From positions 1 to 18,063 of the forward strand of contig JAZMZS010000128.1 in the NCBI GenBank assembly GCA_045586105.1: a DNA stretch of 18,063 nt, written 5' to 3'. Positions 6,129 through 13,871 of the stretch are shown piece by piece. Below the pieces are notes generated by a model that did not search any database, was not told the DNA's origin, and worked only from the letters and a program-made list of their open reading frames with translations. The stretch is from JAZMZS01 sp045586105 (lineage in GTDB: Bacteria > Bacillota > Clostridia > Oscillospirales > CAG-272). Positions within the stretch are counted from its first letter, which is position 1. Every line of letters begins with the position of its first letter. The position numbers and the translations under genes are program-made.

Positions 6129-9100
6129 TTACTGAGAGTCCGAAAGCTTTCGAACGAGCGCAATAGCGTCGCGGTTGTTGATTATTCCGTCCTTGTTTAC
6201 GTCGGCAGAGAACTTCGCTCCGTCAACTTCAAAGCCGGAGAGATAACGTACTGCGAGGGTCATATCTGCATTCGTGACATTTCCGTCCTCGTCAATATCA
6301 CCTTCAAGGTTGGTATAGTTGAGCACGAGCTCCTTGACGGTAGTATACTGGCTGTCAGAGGTGTTCGTTCTCTGGTTTTCCACTATCGTTCCGTCAAGCA
6401 TGGAAGCGGGAGCGTTGATTACGACGCTTCCCGTATTGAGAGAGGGATCGTTCGTGATACCCGATAGGGTCGCAGTTCTCGTAACTGCGTAGAACACGGT
6501 GTCTCCAAAGTCAGTTCCCGTGAAGTTTACGGTAATACTTCCCGTCAGATAGCACATTGACATCGCACCGCTTCTCATTCCGCCGTCGGCGCAAGCACCC
6601 GTGACATTTCCGCCTCTGAAGTTTGCGGTCATATTACCCGAGTAGGTTCCGAGAGGAGCTTTCGAATCCCATCTTCTGTTGAGAAGCGAAACGTAAGCAA
6701 ACGTTCCTCCGTTGAAGTTGAAGACTACGTCCTTATCTGACGAGATAGCGGCGGCGGTATCGTAGGTCTTGGTCGCGGTCGTATCGATAAGCGACTGGTC
6801 AGCCTGAGCGTAGTATCCGCCGACAAAGCTGATATCATTACCGGAAAGTGAAGCGGTCTTGAAGGAATCCGCAAAGGTAACATTGTGAAAATGAGCGTTG
6901 ATAAAGGGAGTATCATACGCGTGTCTTAAGGTAAGCTGCTCGAAGTTAACGTCGCATTCGAAATTGAACGCCTTACCTCTCCACTCAAATACTGCATCCG
7001 CGGTATTACCCTTGAAGGTAAGCGTGCCTGTGATATCCGCAGGAGTAGCGAGATCTGCGTACGCGAAGTATTCCGTGGTAGTAGATACGCTCTCACCTGC
7101 GTCGTTTGTGGAGGTCGTGGTCTTCGTATAAGGCTTGGTGGTAAAGGTATCTACTATTACGATAGTACCGCCCGTCTTCTTTATTCTTGCAAGAGCAAGA
7201 GGCATATCGGAGATAGGAGATGCGAGAGTGCCCTCTCCCGTTCTCGTTCCGTTATCCGAAACGTAAACGGTATCAAGATAGAAGCCTGCGGGGGCACTTA
7301 CAGCACCGCCGAAGATAGCGTCGTAGTAATACTGTGCAAGCTTAACGTAGCCCGCATCTCCCGGGTGGAGATCATCTCTGCCGAGGATGTTGCCCGCAAG
7401 CGTGTCGGCAGCAGTAATAGCACCCATTTCAACGAGAGTGGCGTTATAGCCGTTTGCGTTGAGCTTATTTACAACGCTTCTTATAGCAGGCTCGATCACA
7501 GCTACGTTTCTTGCCCAGAGAGAAATATAGTCGAAACGGATAAGAGGTGTGTTGACGTAGACCTTCTGAACGGTGGGAAGGTCGTGTGCGCCCTTGATAA
7601 GCTCGTAGTAGAGCTGCTCGAATCTGAGAGCGGCGCCCGCACTTCCGCCTGCGGTATTGCAGTCGTTCGTACCGAGGGCGAAGGATACCCATTCGGGCTC
7701 GAATTCCTCCATAAGAAGGTGATACTGGAGAGTATCGTTGTAGAAGTATCCTGCAGTCTCAAATACGCCCGATGCGCCGACACCGAAGTTTCCTACCATG
7801 TAGGTATCCGCAGACTCAAAATCAAGCATTCTCTGGATGTTTGCGGGTGCCGAGTAAAGCGCTCTGTTGGACGATCCCGTTCCTTGAGTGATAGAGTCGC
7901 CTACGAAAGCAACTCTGCGGGGCTCGCCTGCATTCGTGAGCGTACCGTTTACCTCGTCGACGAATTTATACTCGATCATTCCCTCCAGTGACTCGCCGTA
8001 GGTAAGGGTGGACAGTCTGCTTTCGTTCGAATATGCAAGAGTGGAGCGGAGGTCTACGAGGAGCGTTTGGTCAAGGGTAACATCCTCGCCTACCGTAACG
8101 TCCACGTTTCCGCGGATAAGAGCCGCTACAGCGGTAGAAGGATATTTAGCGTAGATACCGCCGCCTACAGAGCCGCCGTTGTACTCAATGCTGATATCGC
8201 CCTTAAGTCCGTACTCTCCGTAGGGTGCGGCACCTCCGTACATACCGAGGTCTCCCACGCCGTATACGCTTCCGCCTATAGATCCGCCCGTGATATTTAT
8301 CGCGATATCGCCTCTGTAGAAATTAGAGCCGGTTCCCGAGACGTTGCCGAGAATGCTTCCGCCTTCTATATTCAGGGTCATATCGCCGTTATTGTTGCCG
8401 AACGCCATCGTGAGATCGTTTCTTCTGCTTCCGCCTACGATCTCAGCCCAGGTACCCGACTTGACGGTAACGGTCGTATCGTAGGAATTGGTCTTGGCAG
8501 CGGCGGTGTTTGCACCTGCCGCTTCGTTGAAGCCTGCATAGATTATCGGGTAGTTATCATCGTAATTACCGGAGAGAGTACACGTAACGCCCTCGCCTAT
8601 TACGAGGTTATTAAAATCAAATATTAGGGGAACGTTTGTATTTCTGTCCGACTGTATCTCGATATTCTCAAAGGTGATGGTGTTGCCCGAGCCCTCGTTC
8701 TTGAAATGAATATAGGACTGAACGATAAGCTTCGGATAAACTCCGTCACCGTCAAGGTCGATCGAGGTTATGGTAACGTCCTGATTTGTAGCCGCGCAGG
8801 AGATTCCGCCCGATATGAGAAGATCGTCTACGAGGATTATCTCGATAGGATCGGCAGAGGCGAGAGTAAAGCCCGTTCTGAGGCTTCCCGCAGGAGTCTC
8901 GGGAGTAAGACCGTCGCCCGTTCCGTTCTTCTTTACGTAAAATCTGGTAACAGATGTTCCCTTTACTGCACCGCAGATAGCACATACGCCTCCAACGTAA
9001 TCGTGCGAGCCCGTGAACGCACATATCTCCTTACAATCGGTAGTCATTATGATACCGTTGAAGTCAGAAACTGCCTCGGCGGTAAGAGTACCCGACTTTA

Positions 9101-10538
9101 CTATATCTATATCCACGATAAGTAATCCGTAGCCCGTGACCTTGCCGACCTTGCCCGATACGTCATTCATAATTACGGTAGATCCGCCCTCTATGCTGAG
9201 AGCCATATAAGGATACGATGTCGAGCTGCGCTTAAACTCTACGTCGTTGAATACTGCCGTAGTATTGCTGTTTACCGCAAGCACGTTGCCCGTGTTTCTC
9301 GAGTAGATATTGACCTTATCAAAAATGACGTCACTCTGGAAATTGACGGTAGCCGCAACCGAAGGAGTACCCCACATAAGAGCACCGTTCTGAGAAACTG
9401 CCGTACCTGCGGCGTTCTTCTCTCTCAGATCCGTGCCGTCAGCGAGGACTGCCGTGAACTTAGATACCGCACCGACGTCATAGGTATACGCCTTGTCACC
9501 GTAGTATCCCTTTTGGGTAACGTAAACGGTACCGCCCTTGTTCTCGGACGACTGCATGGCAGCGGTAAGAGTAGCAAAAGACTTGTATACGGTCTCCGAG
9601 CCGATCTTGTAGCCGTTGTTTGCAAAATAATATCCGTCCGTGGTATTTTCAAGCACGGGGGAAGTATAGGAGAATGCACCCGCATCGTCACCGCAGGAGC
9701 CGCATATATTTCTGTAAACGTGATTCACTACTGTCGGGGTATGCTTGTGTCCTATGATATCGCACAGATCATTTCCCTGAAGATCGAATACCTTGCCCGA
9801 AAAAGCGGAAAACTGTGACGCGTCTATTCCGTTGCCGAGAAGGTTTTTGTCAAGGTAGATAGTACCCGAGCCGTTATAGGAAAGAGCGCCTGCCGACTTA
9901 ACGATAAGAGTAGATCCCGAAGCAACGGTAAGCTTGCTGTTACATACAGCCTTGTTGCCTCCTGCCGCCTCGGTACAATGCAGAAACTGCGCGTTTGCTC
10001 CTATAACCATCGTCGAATCGTTGTCAATAGCTATATTGGAAGCGTTCGCCTCTGCAGAGCAGGCTCTCTGGAGAATAACGACGTCGTCAAATATTACGTC
10101 GTTTTGGAAAGTAAGCGTGCTTTTCGCCGCGATCATCAGCATACCCTTCTGAGCAACGTCAACGTCGGGGCTTTCGGGATCAAAGTATATAGTTCCGTCC
10201 TTGTCCTTTGCGGTGACGAGCACGGTTCCATTGACCACGGGAAGGGTCAGATCCTGAGATATATATCCCTTCGCGGGTATAACGAGCGTACCTCCGCCCG
10301 TGAGAAGCCTGTACGCCGATGCAATGGTAAATTTCAGCTCAGAAGCCGACAAACCGTCGTTATCGTCACTTCCGCTATATGAAAAATACGCGTATTTTTC
10401 ATCCGTTACGACAGGCTCTGTGTAAGAATTGCCGCCCTCAGTCTCTGCAAATATGCCGAGTGAAGCAAAAGCTCCGAGAGGCAGAGACATCACAATGCAG
10501 AGAAGTACTGCCAAAGCCCTGGTGGTTTTCTTTGTCAT
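6129..10538 (-). CDS. Secreted beta-helix-like / SGNH hydrolase mosaic protein with C-terminal dockerin
   Basis: A 1469-residue exported protein. The start is ATG 10538-10536, 7 bases after GGAGG; the ATG two codons earlier is too close to it. Residues 1-31 are a signal peptide (KKTTR, hydrophobic core, cut near AFA or FAE). Four related modules follow, near residues 46, 300, 535 and 1085, each pairing a 'YVSxxGTGDGLTP'-like start with a 'GGTVVIVD'-like strand, as in extracellular right-handed beta-helix proteins. Two CxxC-CxxC ribbon-like segments lie near 270-290 and 505-525. Three GGS-rich rungs (about 725-810) show the beta-helix periodicity. An SGNH esterase domain starts near 874: GDSIT with Ser882, GTND, and D1055-x2-H1058. 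Residues 1411-1469 are a type I dockerin with two calcium loops (DIDEDGNVTNAD and DVNKDGIINNRD). It probably acts on the cell surface or in a cohesin-bound complex on acetylated polysaccharide; the substrate is inferred only. Confidence 0.85.
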   Translation of the reverse strand: MTKKTTRALAVLLCIVMSLPLGAFASLGIFAETEGGNSYTEPVVTDEKYAYFSYSGSDDNDGLSASELKFTIASAYRLLTGGGTLVIPAKGYISQDLTLPVVNGTVLVTAKDKDGTIYFDPESPDVDVAQKGMLMIAAKSTLTFQNDVIFDDVVILQRACSAEANASNIAIDNDSTMVIGANAQFLHCTEAAGGNKAVCNSKLTVASGSTLIVKSAGALSYNGSGTIYLDKNLLGNGIDASQFSAFSGKVFDLQGNDLCDIIGHKHTPTVVNHVYRNICGSCGDDAGAFSYTSPVLENTTDGYYFANNGYKIGSETVYKSFATLTAAMQSSENKGGTVYVTQKGYYGDKAYTYDVGAVSKFTAVLADGTDLREKNAAGTAVSQNGALMWGTPSVAATVNFQSDVIFDKVNIYSRNTGNVLAVNSNTTAVFNDVEFKRSSTSYPYMALSIEGGSTVIMNDVSGKVGKVTGYGLLIVDIDIVKSGTLTAEAVSDFNGIIMTTDCKEICAFTGSHDYVGGVCAICGAVKGTSVTRFYVKKNGTGDGLTPETPAGSLRTGFTLASADPIEIILVDDLLISGGISCAATNQDVTITSIDLDGDGVYPKLIVQSYIHFKNEGSGNTITFENIEIQSDRNTNVPLIFDFNNLVIGEGVTCTLSGNYDDNYPIIYAGFNEAAGANTAAAKTNSYDTTVTVKSGTWAEIVGGSRRNDLTMAFGNNNGDMTLNIEGGSILGNVSGTGSNFYRGDIAINITGGSIGGSVYGVGDLGMYGGAAPYGEYGLKGDISIEYNGGSVGGGIYAKYPSTAVAALIRGNVDVTVGEDVTLDQTLLVDLRSTLAYSNESRLSTLTYGESLEGMIEYKFVDEVNGTLTNAGEPRRVAFVGDSITQGTGSSNRALYSAPANIQRMLDFESADTYMVGNFGVGASGVFETAGYFYNDTLQYHLLMEEFEPEWVSFALGTNDCNTAGGSAGAALRFEQLYYELIKGAHDLPTVQKVYVNTPLIRFDYISLWARNVAVIEPAIRSVVNKLNANGYNATLVEMGAITAADTLAGNILGRDDLHPGDAGYVKLAQYYYDAIFGGAVSAPAGFYLDTVYVSDNGTRTGEGTLASPISDMPLALARIKKTGGTIVIVDTFTTKPYTKTTTSTNDAGESVSTTTEYFAYADLATPADITGTLTFKGNTADAVFEWRGKAFNFECDVNFEQLTLRHAYDTPFINAHFHNVTFADSFKTASLSGNDISFVGGYYAQADQSLIDTTATKTYDTAAAISSDKDVVFNFNGGTFAYVSLLNRRWDSKAPLGTYSGNMTANFRGGNVTGACADGGMRSGAMSMCYLTGSITVNFTGTDFGDTVFYAVTRTATLSGITNDPSLNTGSVVINAPASMLDGTIVENQRTNTSDSQYTTVKELVLNYTNLEGDIDEDGNVTNADMTLAVRYLSGFEVDGAKFSADVNKDGIINNRDAIALVRKLSDSQ

Positions 10539-10567
10539 TTCCATTCCTCCGTAAATAGTTTTGCAAG

Positions 10568-10585
10568 ACAACGTCACAGCGTTGT
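10568..10585. repeat. Inverted repeat in the dockerin gene leader
   Basis: ACAACG-TCACAG-CGTTGT: perfect 6-base arms around a 6-base centre, 30 bases upstream of the dockerin start codon and just downstream of its -10 box. The position suits an operator or a small leader hairpin. Confidence 0.35.
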
Positions 10586-10596
10586 TCTTCTGTTCG

Positions 10597-10626
10597 ATTT
10601 TAACATAACGAGATCGGTCAAGTCAA
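10597..10626 (-). promoter_or_regulatory. Promoter of the dockerin protein gene
   Basis: Minus-strand TTGACT (10626-10621) and TAAAAT (10602-10597) with an 18-base spacer, about 58 bases before the start codon. The -35 box is good and the -10 box matches five of six consensus bases; the spacer is one base long. Confidence 0.5.
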
Positions 10627-10635
10627 CGGATTTAT

Positions 10636-10664
10636 ATAATTGTATACATAAAGTAAATAATTGT
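10636..10664. repeat. Direct repeat ATAATTGT x2, 21 bp apart
   Basis: Two exact copies of ATAATTGT start at 10636 and 10657, a step of 21 bp or two helical turns. They begin 10 bases upstream of the -35 box of the minus-strand dockerin promoter, where a DNA-binding activator would sit. The region is AT-rich, so chance is possible. Confidence 0.35.
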
Positions 10665-10761
10665 TTGCCGATACGAAGCAATGCGCAAAGGCTTTTGTTT
10701 TACTTTCACAAAGCACCGCCTGATCATTTGTTGATTATTCACCGTCTCTGTACGCCTCTGC

Positions 10762-10782
10762 ATTATTATTATTATTATTATT
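10762..10782. repeat. (ATT)7 trinucleotide repeat
   Basis: Seven uninterrupted ATT units lie 37 bases upstream of the -35 box of the MDR gene. The tract is AT-rich like an UP element and is long enough to slip during replication. Confidence 0.8.
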
Positions 10783-10819
10783 TTAGAGAATCGTATCCGA
10801 TTTTTGCAGTATAGGGTCT

Positions 10820-10847
10820 TTGATTGGAGAGTACTGGGTGGTATACT
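10820..10847 (+). promoter_or_regulatory. Promoter of the MDR / Gfo-Idh-MocA operon
   Basis: TTGATT (10820-10825) and TATACT (10842-10847) with a 16-base spacer. The leader from there to the start codon is about 50 bases, very AT-rich, and ends in GGAGGT at 10891-10896. Confidence 0.6.
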
Positions 10848-10902
10848 GTTTTTGTATGGGTAAAAATATATTTTAATTTATTTATATTACGGAGGTAGAA
10901 AA

Positions 10903-11916
10903 ATGACTAACCGCAACATCATCTTTACCGCTCCCAAGGTAGCCGAGATCATCGAGAAGGAAATTCCCGCAGTAAAGCCGGGAACCGTACTCGTAAGAAG
11001 TGTCCGCGACACTATCAGCCCCGGTACCGAAAGAGCTAACCTTATAGGAGATCCCAATATCAACTCTTCCGCTCCCGGAAGCGTAAACTTCCCCCGCCAT
11101 CTCGGTTATTCCATCTCGGGTATCGTTGAGGCGGTAGGCGAGGGTGTCACCAGAGTAAAGCCCGGCGACAGAGTTACCTGCGCTTGGACCAAGCACGCTC
11201 AGTACAACCTTATGAAGGAGTCAAACGTATATCCCCTTCCCGACTGCGTTGATTTCGACGAGGCGGCTCTCGTACATATTGCGACCTTCCCGCTTGCAGC
11301 TATCCGTAAGTGCCGTCTTGAGGCAGGCGAGAGCGCTATGGTAATGGGACTCGGCGTTCTCGGACTTCTCGGAATCGAGCTTCTCCGTGCAGCAGGCGCT
11401 TGCCCCATCATCGCCGTCGACCCCGTAGAGGCAAAGAGAGCACGCGCGCTTGAGCTCGGTGCCGACTATGCACTCGATCCCTTCGCTGAGGATTTTGCAG
11501 CCGAGGCAAAGCGTATCGCAGGCAACGGCGGTGTTAAGGTATGTCTCGAGATCACGGGTATCGGCTCCGGAATGGATATGGCACTCGACTGCATGGCACG
11601 CCACGGAAGAATGGCTCTGCTCGGATGCACCCGTTCCTCCAACTTCTCTATCGACTACTACCGTAAGGTACACGGCCCCGGAATCACTCTCGTAGGCGCT
11701 CATACAAACGCCCGTCCGAAGTACGAGTCCTCTAACGGCTGGTGGACCGAAAACGACGACGAGCGCACCGTAATAAAGTATCTCCAGCACAAGCGTCTTG
11801 ACTTCAAGTGCCTCATCGAGGAGGTACACGCTCCCTCTGAGGGACCTGCGGTATTTACCAGACTTGCAAACGAAAAGTCCTTCCCGATCGTTCAGTTCGA
11901 CTGGACTCAGGACTGA
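10903..11916 (+). CDS. Medium-chain dehydrogenase/reductase (alcohol dehydrogenase-like, non-catalytic-zinc type)
   Basis: A 337-residue NAD(P)-dependent oxidoreductase of the MDR superfamily. The GroES-like half (about 1-130) contains SPGTE (39-43), GYSISGIVEAVGEGV and KPGDRV (86-91). The Rossmann half has GLGVLG (149-154) and AVDP at the second strand. The catalytic zinc cysteine motif of classical alcohol dehydrogenases (GxCGSD) is replaced by 'DTISPGTERA', which resembles the MDR half of bi-domain MDR-Gfo/Idh/MocA proteins found in polysaccharide loci. The start has GGAGGT 6 bases upstream, a near-ideal site, and its codon use is strongly biased, consistent with high expression. A Gfo/Idh/MocA gene follows after 17 bases, so both are probably one transcript and may act in one redox pathway on a sugar or polyol. 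The substrate is unknown. Confidence 0.85.
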   Translation: MTNRNIIFTAPKVAEIIEKEIPAVKPGTVLVRSVRDTISPGTERANLIGDPNINSSAPGSVNFPRHLGYSISGIVEAVGEGVTRVKPGDRVTCAWTKHAQYNLMKESNVYPLPDCVDFDEAALVHIATFPLAAIRKCRLEAGESAMVMGLGVLGLLGIELLRAAGACPIIAVDPVEAKRARALELGADYALDPFAEDFAAEAKRIAGNGGVKVCLEITGIGSGMDMALDCMARHGRMALLGCTRSSNFSIDYYRKVHGPGITLVGAHTNARPKYESSNGWWTENDDERTVIKYLQHKRLDFKCLIEEVHAPSEGPAVFTRLANEKSFPIVQFDWTQD

Positions 11917-11933
11917 TATAAGGGTACTTTGAA

Positions 11934-12941
11934 ATGACACCCGTTAAAATAGCGCAGATAGGCACGGGCCACGACCATGCTGTGTATACGATGGCAAGCC
12001 TTCGCAAGCTCGAATGCTTTGACGTCGTCGGAATTGCCGAGCCAAATCCCTCGTACGTACAAAGACTCAAGGGTAAGACCTACGAGGGGCTCAAGGTATT
12101 CACCGTAGAGGAGCTTCTCGCGATGGAGGATCTTGATGCCGTAGCTATCGAATGCGAGGAGGAGAATGCAACGAAATACGCTCAGGCATTTGCCGACAAG
12201 GGCGTGCACGTGCATCTTGACAAGCCCGGAAGCCACGGTTACGCTTCATTTGAAAGAATGGTGGAAACCCTGCGCGAAAAGGATCTCGTTCTCCACATGG
12301 GATATATGTACCGCTACAACCCCACGGTCATGCGCGTGCTTGAAATGGTCAAGGCAGGAGAGCTTGGCGAGATATATTCCGTCGAGGCTCACATGAGCGT
12401 TCACCATCCGAAGGAAAAGCACCAATGGCTCTCTAATTACAAGGGCGGTATGATGTATTTTCTCGGATGCCACGATATAGATCTCGTGCTTCAGTTCATG
12501 GGAGGAGAGCCCGAGGAGATAATCCCGCTCAACTCAAGGACGGGACAGAGTGATCCCGACTGCGAGGACTATGGCTTTGCCGTGCTCAAGTACAAAAACG
12601 GCGTTTCCTTCGTAAAATCCTGCGCCGCCGAATATAACGGCTTTGACCGCCGTCAGCTCGTCGTATGCGGAACCAAGGGAACCGTCGAGATCAAGCCCTT
12701 TGAAATAAAGGTGGGAACGAGCCTTCAGCTCACCTCGGGACGTCTGACCAACGACGAGATCGAGGATGATAAGATATGGCAGGAGCGGTACGAGCCGCTT
12801 GAGGGGGAGCCCTACGACCGTTACGACGGAATGATGCAGTCCTTTGCCGACGAGATACGAGGACTTTATCCCAACCCCTATACCTACGATTACGAGCTTA
12901 CGCTCTTCAAGACAGTAATGAAGTGCTGCAACTCGGATTAA
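11934..12941 (+). CDS. Gfo/Idh/MocA-family oxidoreductase
   Basis: A 335-residue NAD(P)-dependent dehydrogenase of the family that oxidises sugars, inositols and their amino or acid derivatives. The N-terminal Rossmann domain opens with KIAQIGTGHDH (5-15). The cofactor/catalytic lysine is K97 in 'HLDKPGSH', the family's EKP motif in D-K-P form. GYMYRYNP (123-130) and GCHDIDLV (178-185), with His180 as the likely catalytic base, are where relatives have them. Length is normal for the family. It follows the MDR gene by 17 bases with a weak ribosome site (AAGGG, 11 bases upstream), so translation probably depends in part on the upstream gene. A strong hairpin terminator ends the transcript. Which sugar is used cannot be read from the sequence. 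Confidence 0.88.
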   Translation: MTPVKIAQIGTGHDHAVYTMASLRKLECFDVVGIAEPNPSYVQRLKGKTYEGLKVFTVEELLAMEDLDAVAIECEEENATKYAQAFADKGVHVHLDKPGSHGYASFERMVETLREKDLVLHMGYMYRYNPTVMRVLEMVKAGELGEIYSVEAHMSVHHPKEKHQWLSNYKGGMMYFLGCHDIDLVLQFMGGEPEEIIPLNSRTGQSDPDCEDYGFAVLKYKNGVSFVKSCAAEYNGFDRRQLVVCGTKGTVEIKPFEIKVGTSLQLTSGRLTNDEIEDDKIWQERYEPLEGEPYDRYDGMMQSFADEIRGLYPNPYTYDYELTLFKTVMKCCNSD

Positions 12942-12951
12942 GATTTATAGC

Positions 12952-12987
12952 AAAAGCCTTTGCACCGTAATCGATGCAAAGGCTTTT
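12952..12987. terminator. Bidirectional terminator between convergent genes
   Basis: A perfect 13-bp stem (AAAAGCCTTTGCA / TGCAAAGGCTTTT) with a 10-base loop is followed on the plus strand by TTTTATTTTT. It ends the Gfo/Idh/MocA transcript; on the minus strand the stem also lies just past the activase stop codon, with a shorter T stretch. Confidence 0.85.
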
Positions 12988-12997
12988 TATTTTTCAA

Positions 12998-13864
12998 TTA
13001 TTCAAAGAGTCTCTGTGCCGCCTCCACCTCTTCTGCGGTCGGCAATTGCACAGGAAGTGTGTTTTTTATTCCGAGGGCATTATACTTATACTCTGCGTAA
13101 TTGTGATAAGCAAGCACCTTTACCCTGCTTACGTGCTTCAGCTCTTCGAGAAACTCCTTAATTTTTCCGATCTGATCCGAATTATATCCCGGGACGTAAG
13201 GTATCCTTATCTCCGTTGTTTTTCCGAGGCTGTCAATATATCTGAGATTGTCAAGAATAAGCTTGTTTGCGCGTCCCGTGCATTTTATATGAACATCCTC
13301 GTCTATTGCTTTTATATCATACAAAAAAACGTCTGTGTGCTCCGCGACCTTATCAAATGCCGAGCGGGGTGCGTATCCGCAGGTATCGACCGCCGTATTT
13401 ATCCCTTCCGCCTTCAAAGCTCTCAGAAGCTCCGCGCAGAGATCAGCCTGACTCAGGCATTCTCCGCCCGAAAGAGTGACACCTCCGCCCGAGCTGTTAT
13501 AGTAATCCGCATCCTCAAGGAGCACAGGCATCAGTTCTTGTACCGTTACCTGTCTTCCGCGGTGCTTGAGCGCTTCTCCGAGGCACACACTCTCACACGT
13601 TCCGCAGCCTATACACGTCTGACGCGAAAACAGATGCACTCCGTTTACGAAGGAATGTACGTTCTGCGAGCACGCCAAAGCACACTCTCCGCATCCGATG
13701 CATTTTTTACTATGATATTCAAGCTCTGCATTGAAGCTGATATTCTCGGGGTTATGACACCAAATGCAATTCAAAGGACAGCCCTTGAAAAAAACCGTTG
13801 TCCTGATCCCGTCGCCGTCATGCACGGCAAAGCGCTTTATATCAGTGATAATACCCTTTCTCAT
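12998..13864 (-). CDS. Glycyl radical enzyme activase (radical SAM, two ferredoxin clusters)
   Basis: A 288-residue [4Fe-4S] radical SAM protein that uses S-adenosylmethionine to place the glycyl radical on its partner enzyme. The radical SAM cysteines are C29, C33 and C36 (GCPLNCIWCHNPE), preceded by HDGDGIRTTVFFKG, where relatives usually have HDGPGIRT. An inserted 8Fe ferredoxin-like segment has two CxxCxxCxxxC sets (C55, C58, C61, C65 and C84, C87, C90, C94), typical of activases for non-PFL glycyl radical enzymes. The SAM-binding SGGE follows at 132-135. I chose ATG 13864 because a GAGG overlapping the partner's stop codon lies 5-6 bases upstream and the family usually begins M-x-KG; a GTG five codons earlier is the alternative and would overlap the partner gene by 8 bases. 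The gap to the glycyl radical enzyme is 7 bases, so the two are translationally coupled. Confidence 0.93.
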   Translation of the reverse strand: MRKGIITDIKRFAVHDGDGIRTTVFFKGCPLNCIWCHNPENISFNAELEYHSKKCIGCGECALACSQNVHSFVNGVHLFSRQTCIGCGTCESVCLGEALKHRGRQVTVQELMPVLLEDADYYNSSGGGVTLSGGECLSQADLCAELLRALKAEGINTAVDTCGYAPRSAFDKVAEHTDVFLYDIKAIDEDVHIKCTGRANKLILDNLRYIDSLGKTTEIRIPYVPGYNSDQIGKIKEFLEELKHVSRVKVLAYHNYAEYKYNALGIKNTLPVQLPTAEEVEAAQRLFE

Positions 13865-13871
13865 CGTTACC

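Larger units (their letters stand above)
10539..10902. other. 364-bp divergent intergenic region
   Basis: This stretch holds no plausible gene in any frame. It contains the ribosome binding sites and promoters of the dockerin protein (minus) and the MDR dehydrogenase (plus), a 6-bp leader inverted repeat, a phased direct repeat upstream of the minus promoter and an (ATT)7 tract. The stretch 10665-10761 shows nothing I can name. No known riboswitch fold is recognised. Confidence 0.7.

Noticed and set aside
8067..9125. Several plus-strand open frames of 130-190 codons
   Set aside because: They lie opposite the dockerin protein gene, lack ribosome sites and have unusual Ser/Arg/Val-rich composition typical of antisense frames of a biased gene.
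6129..10538. A cellulosome gene cluster
   Set aside because: Only one dockerin protein is present, with no scaffoldin, cohesin or glycoside hydrolase gene beside it.
10762..10782. CRISPR-like repeat
   Set aside because: It is a simple (ATT)7 tract without spacers, and no repeat-spacer array was seen anywhere in the window despite the CARF gene.
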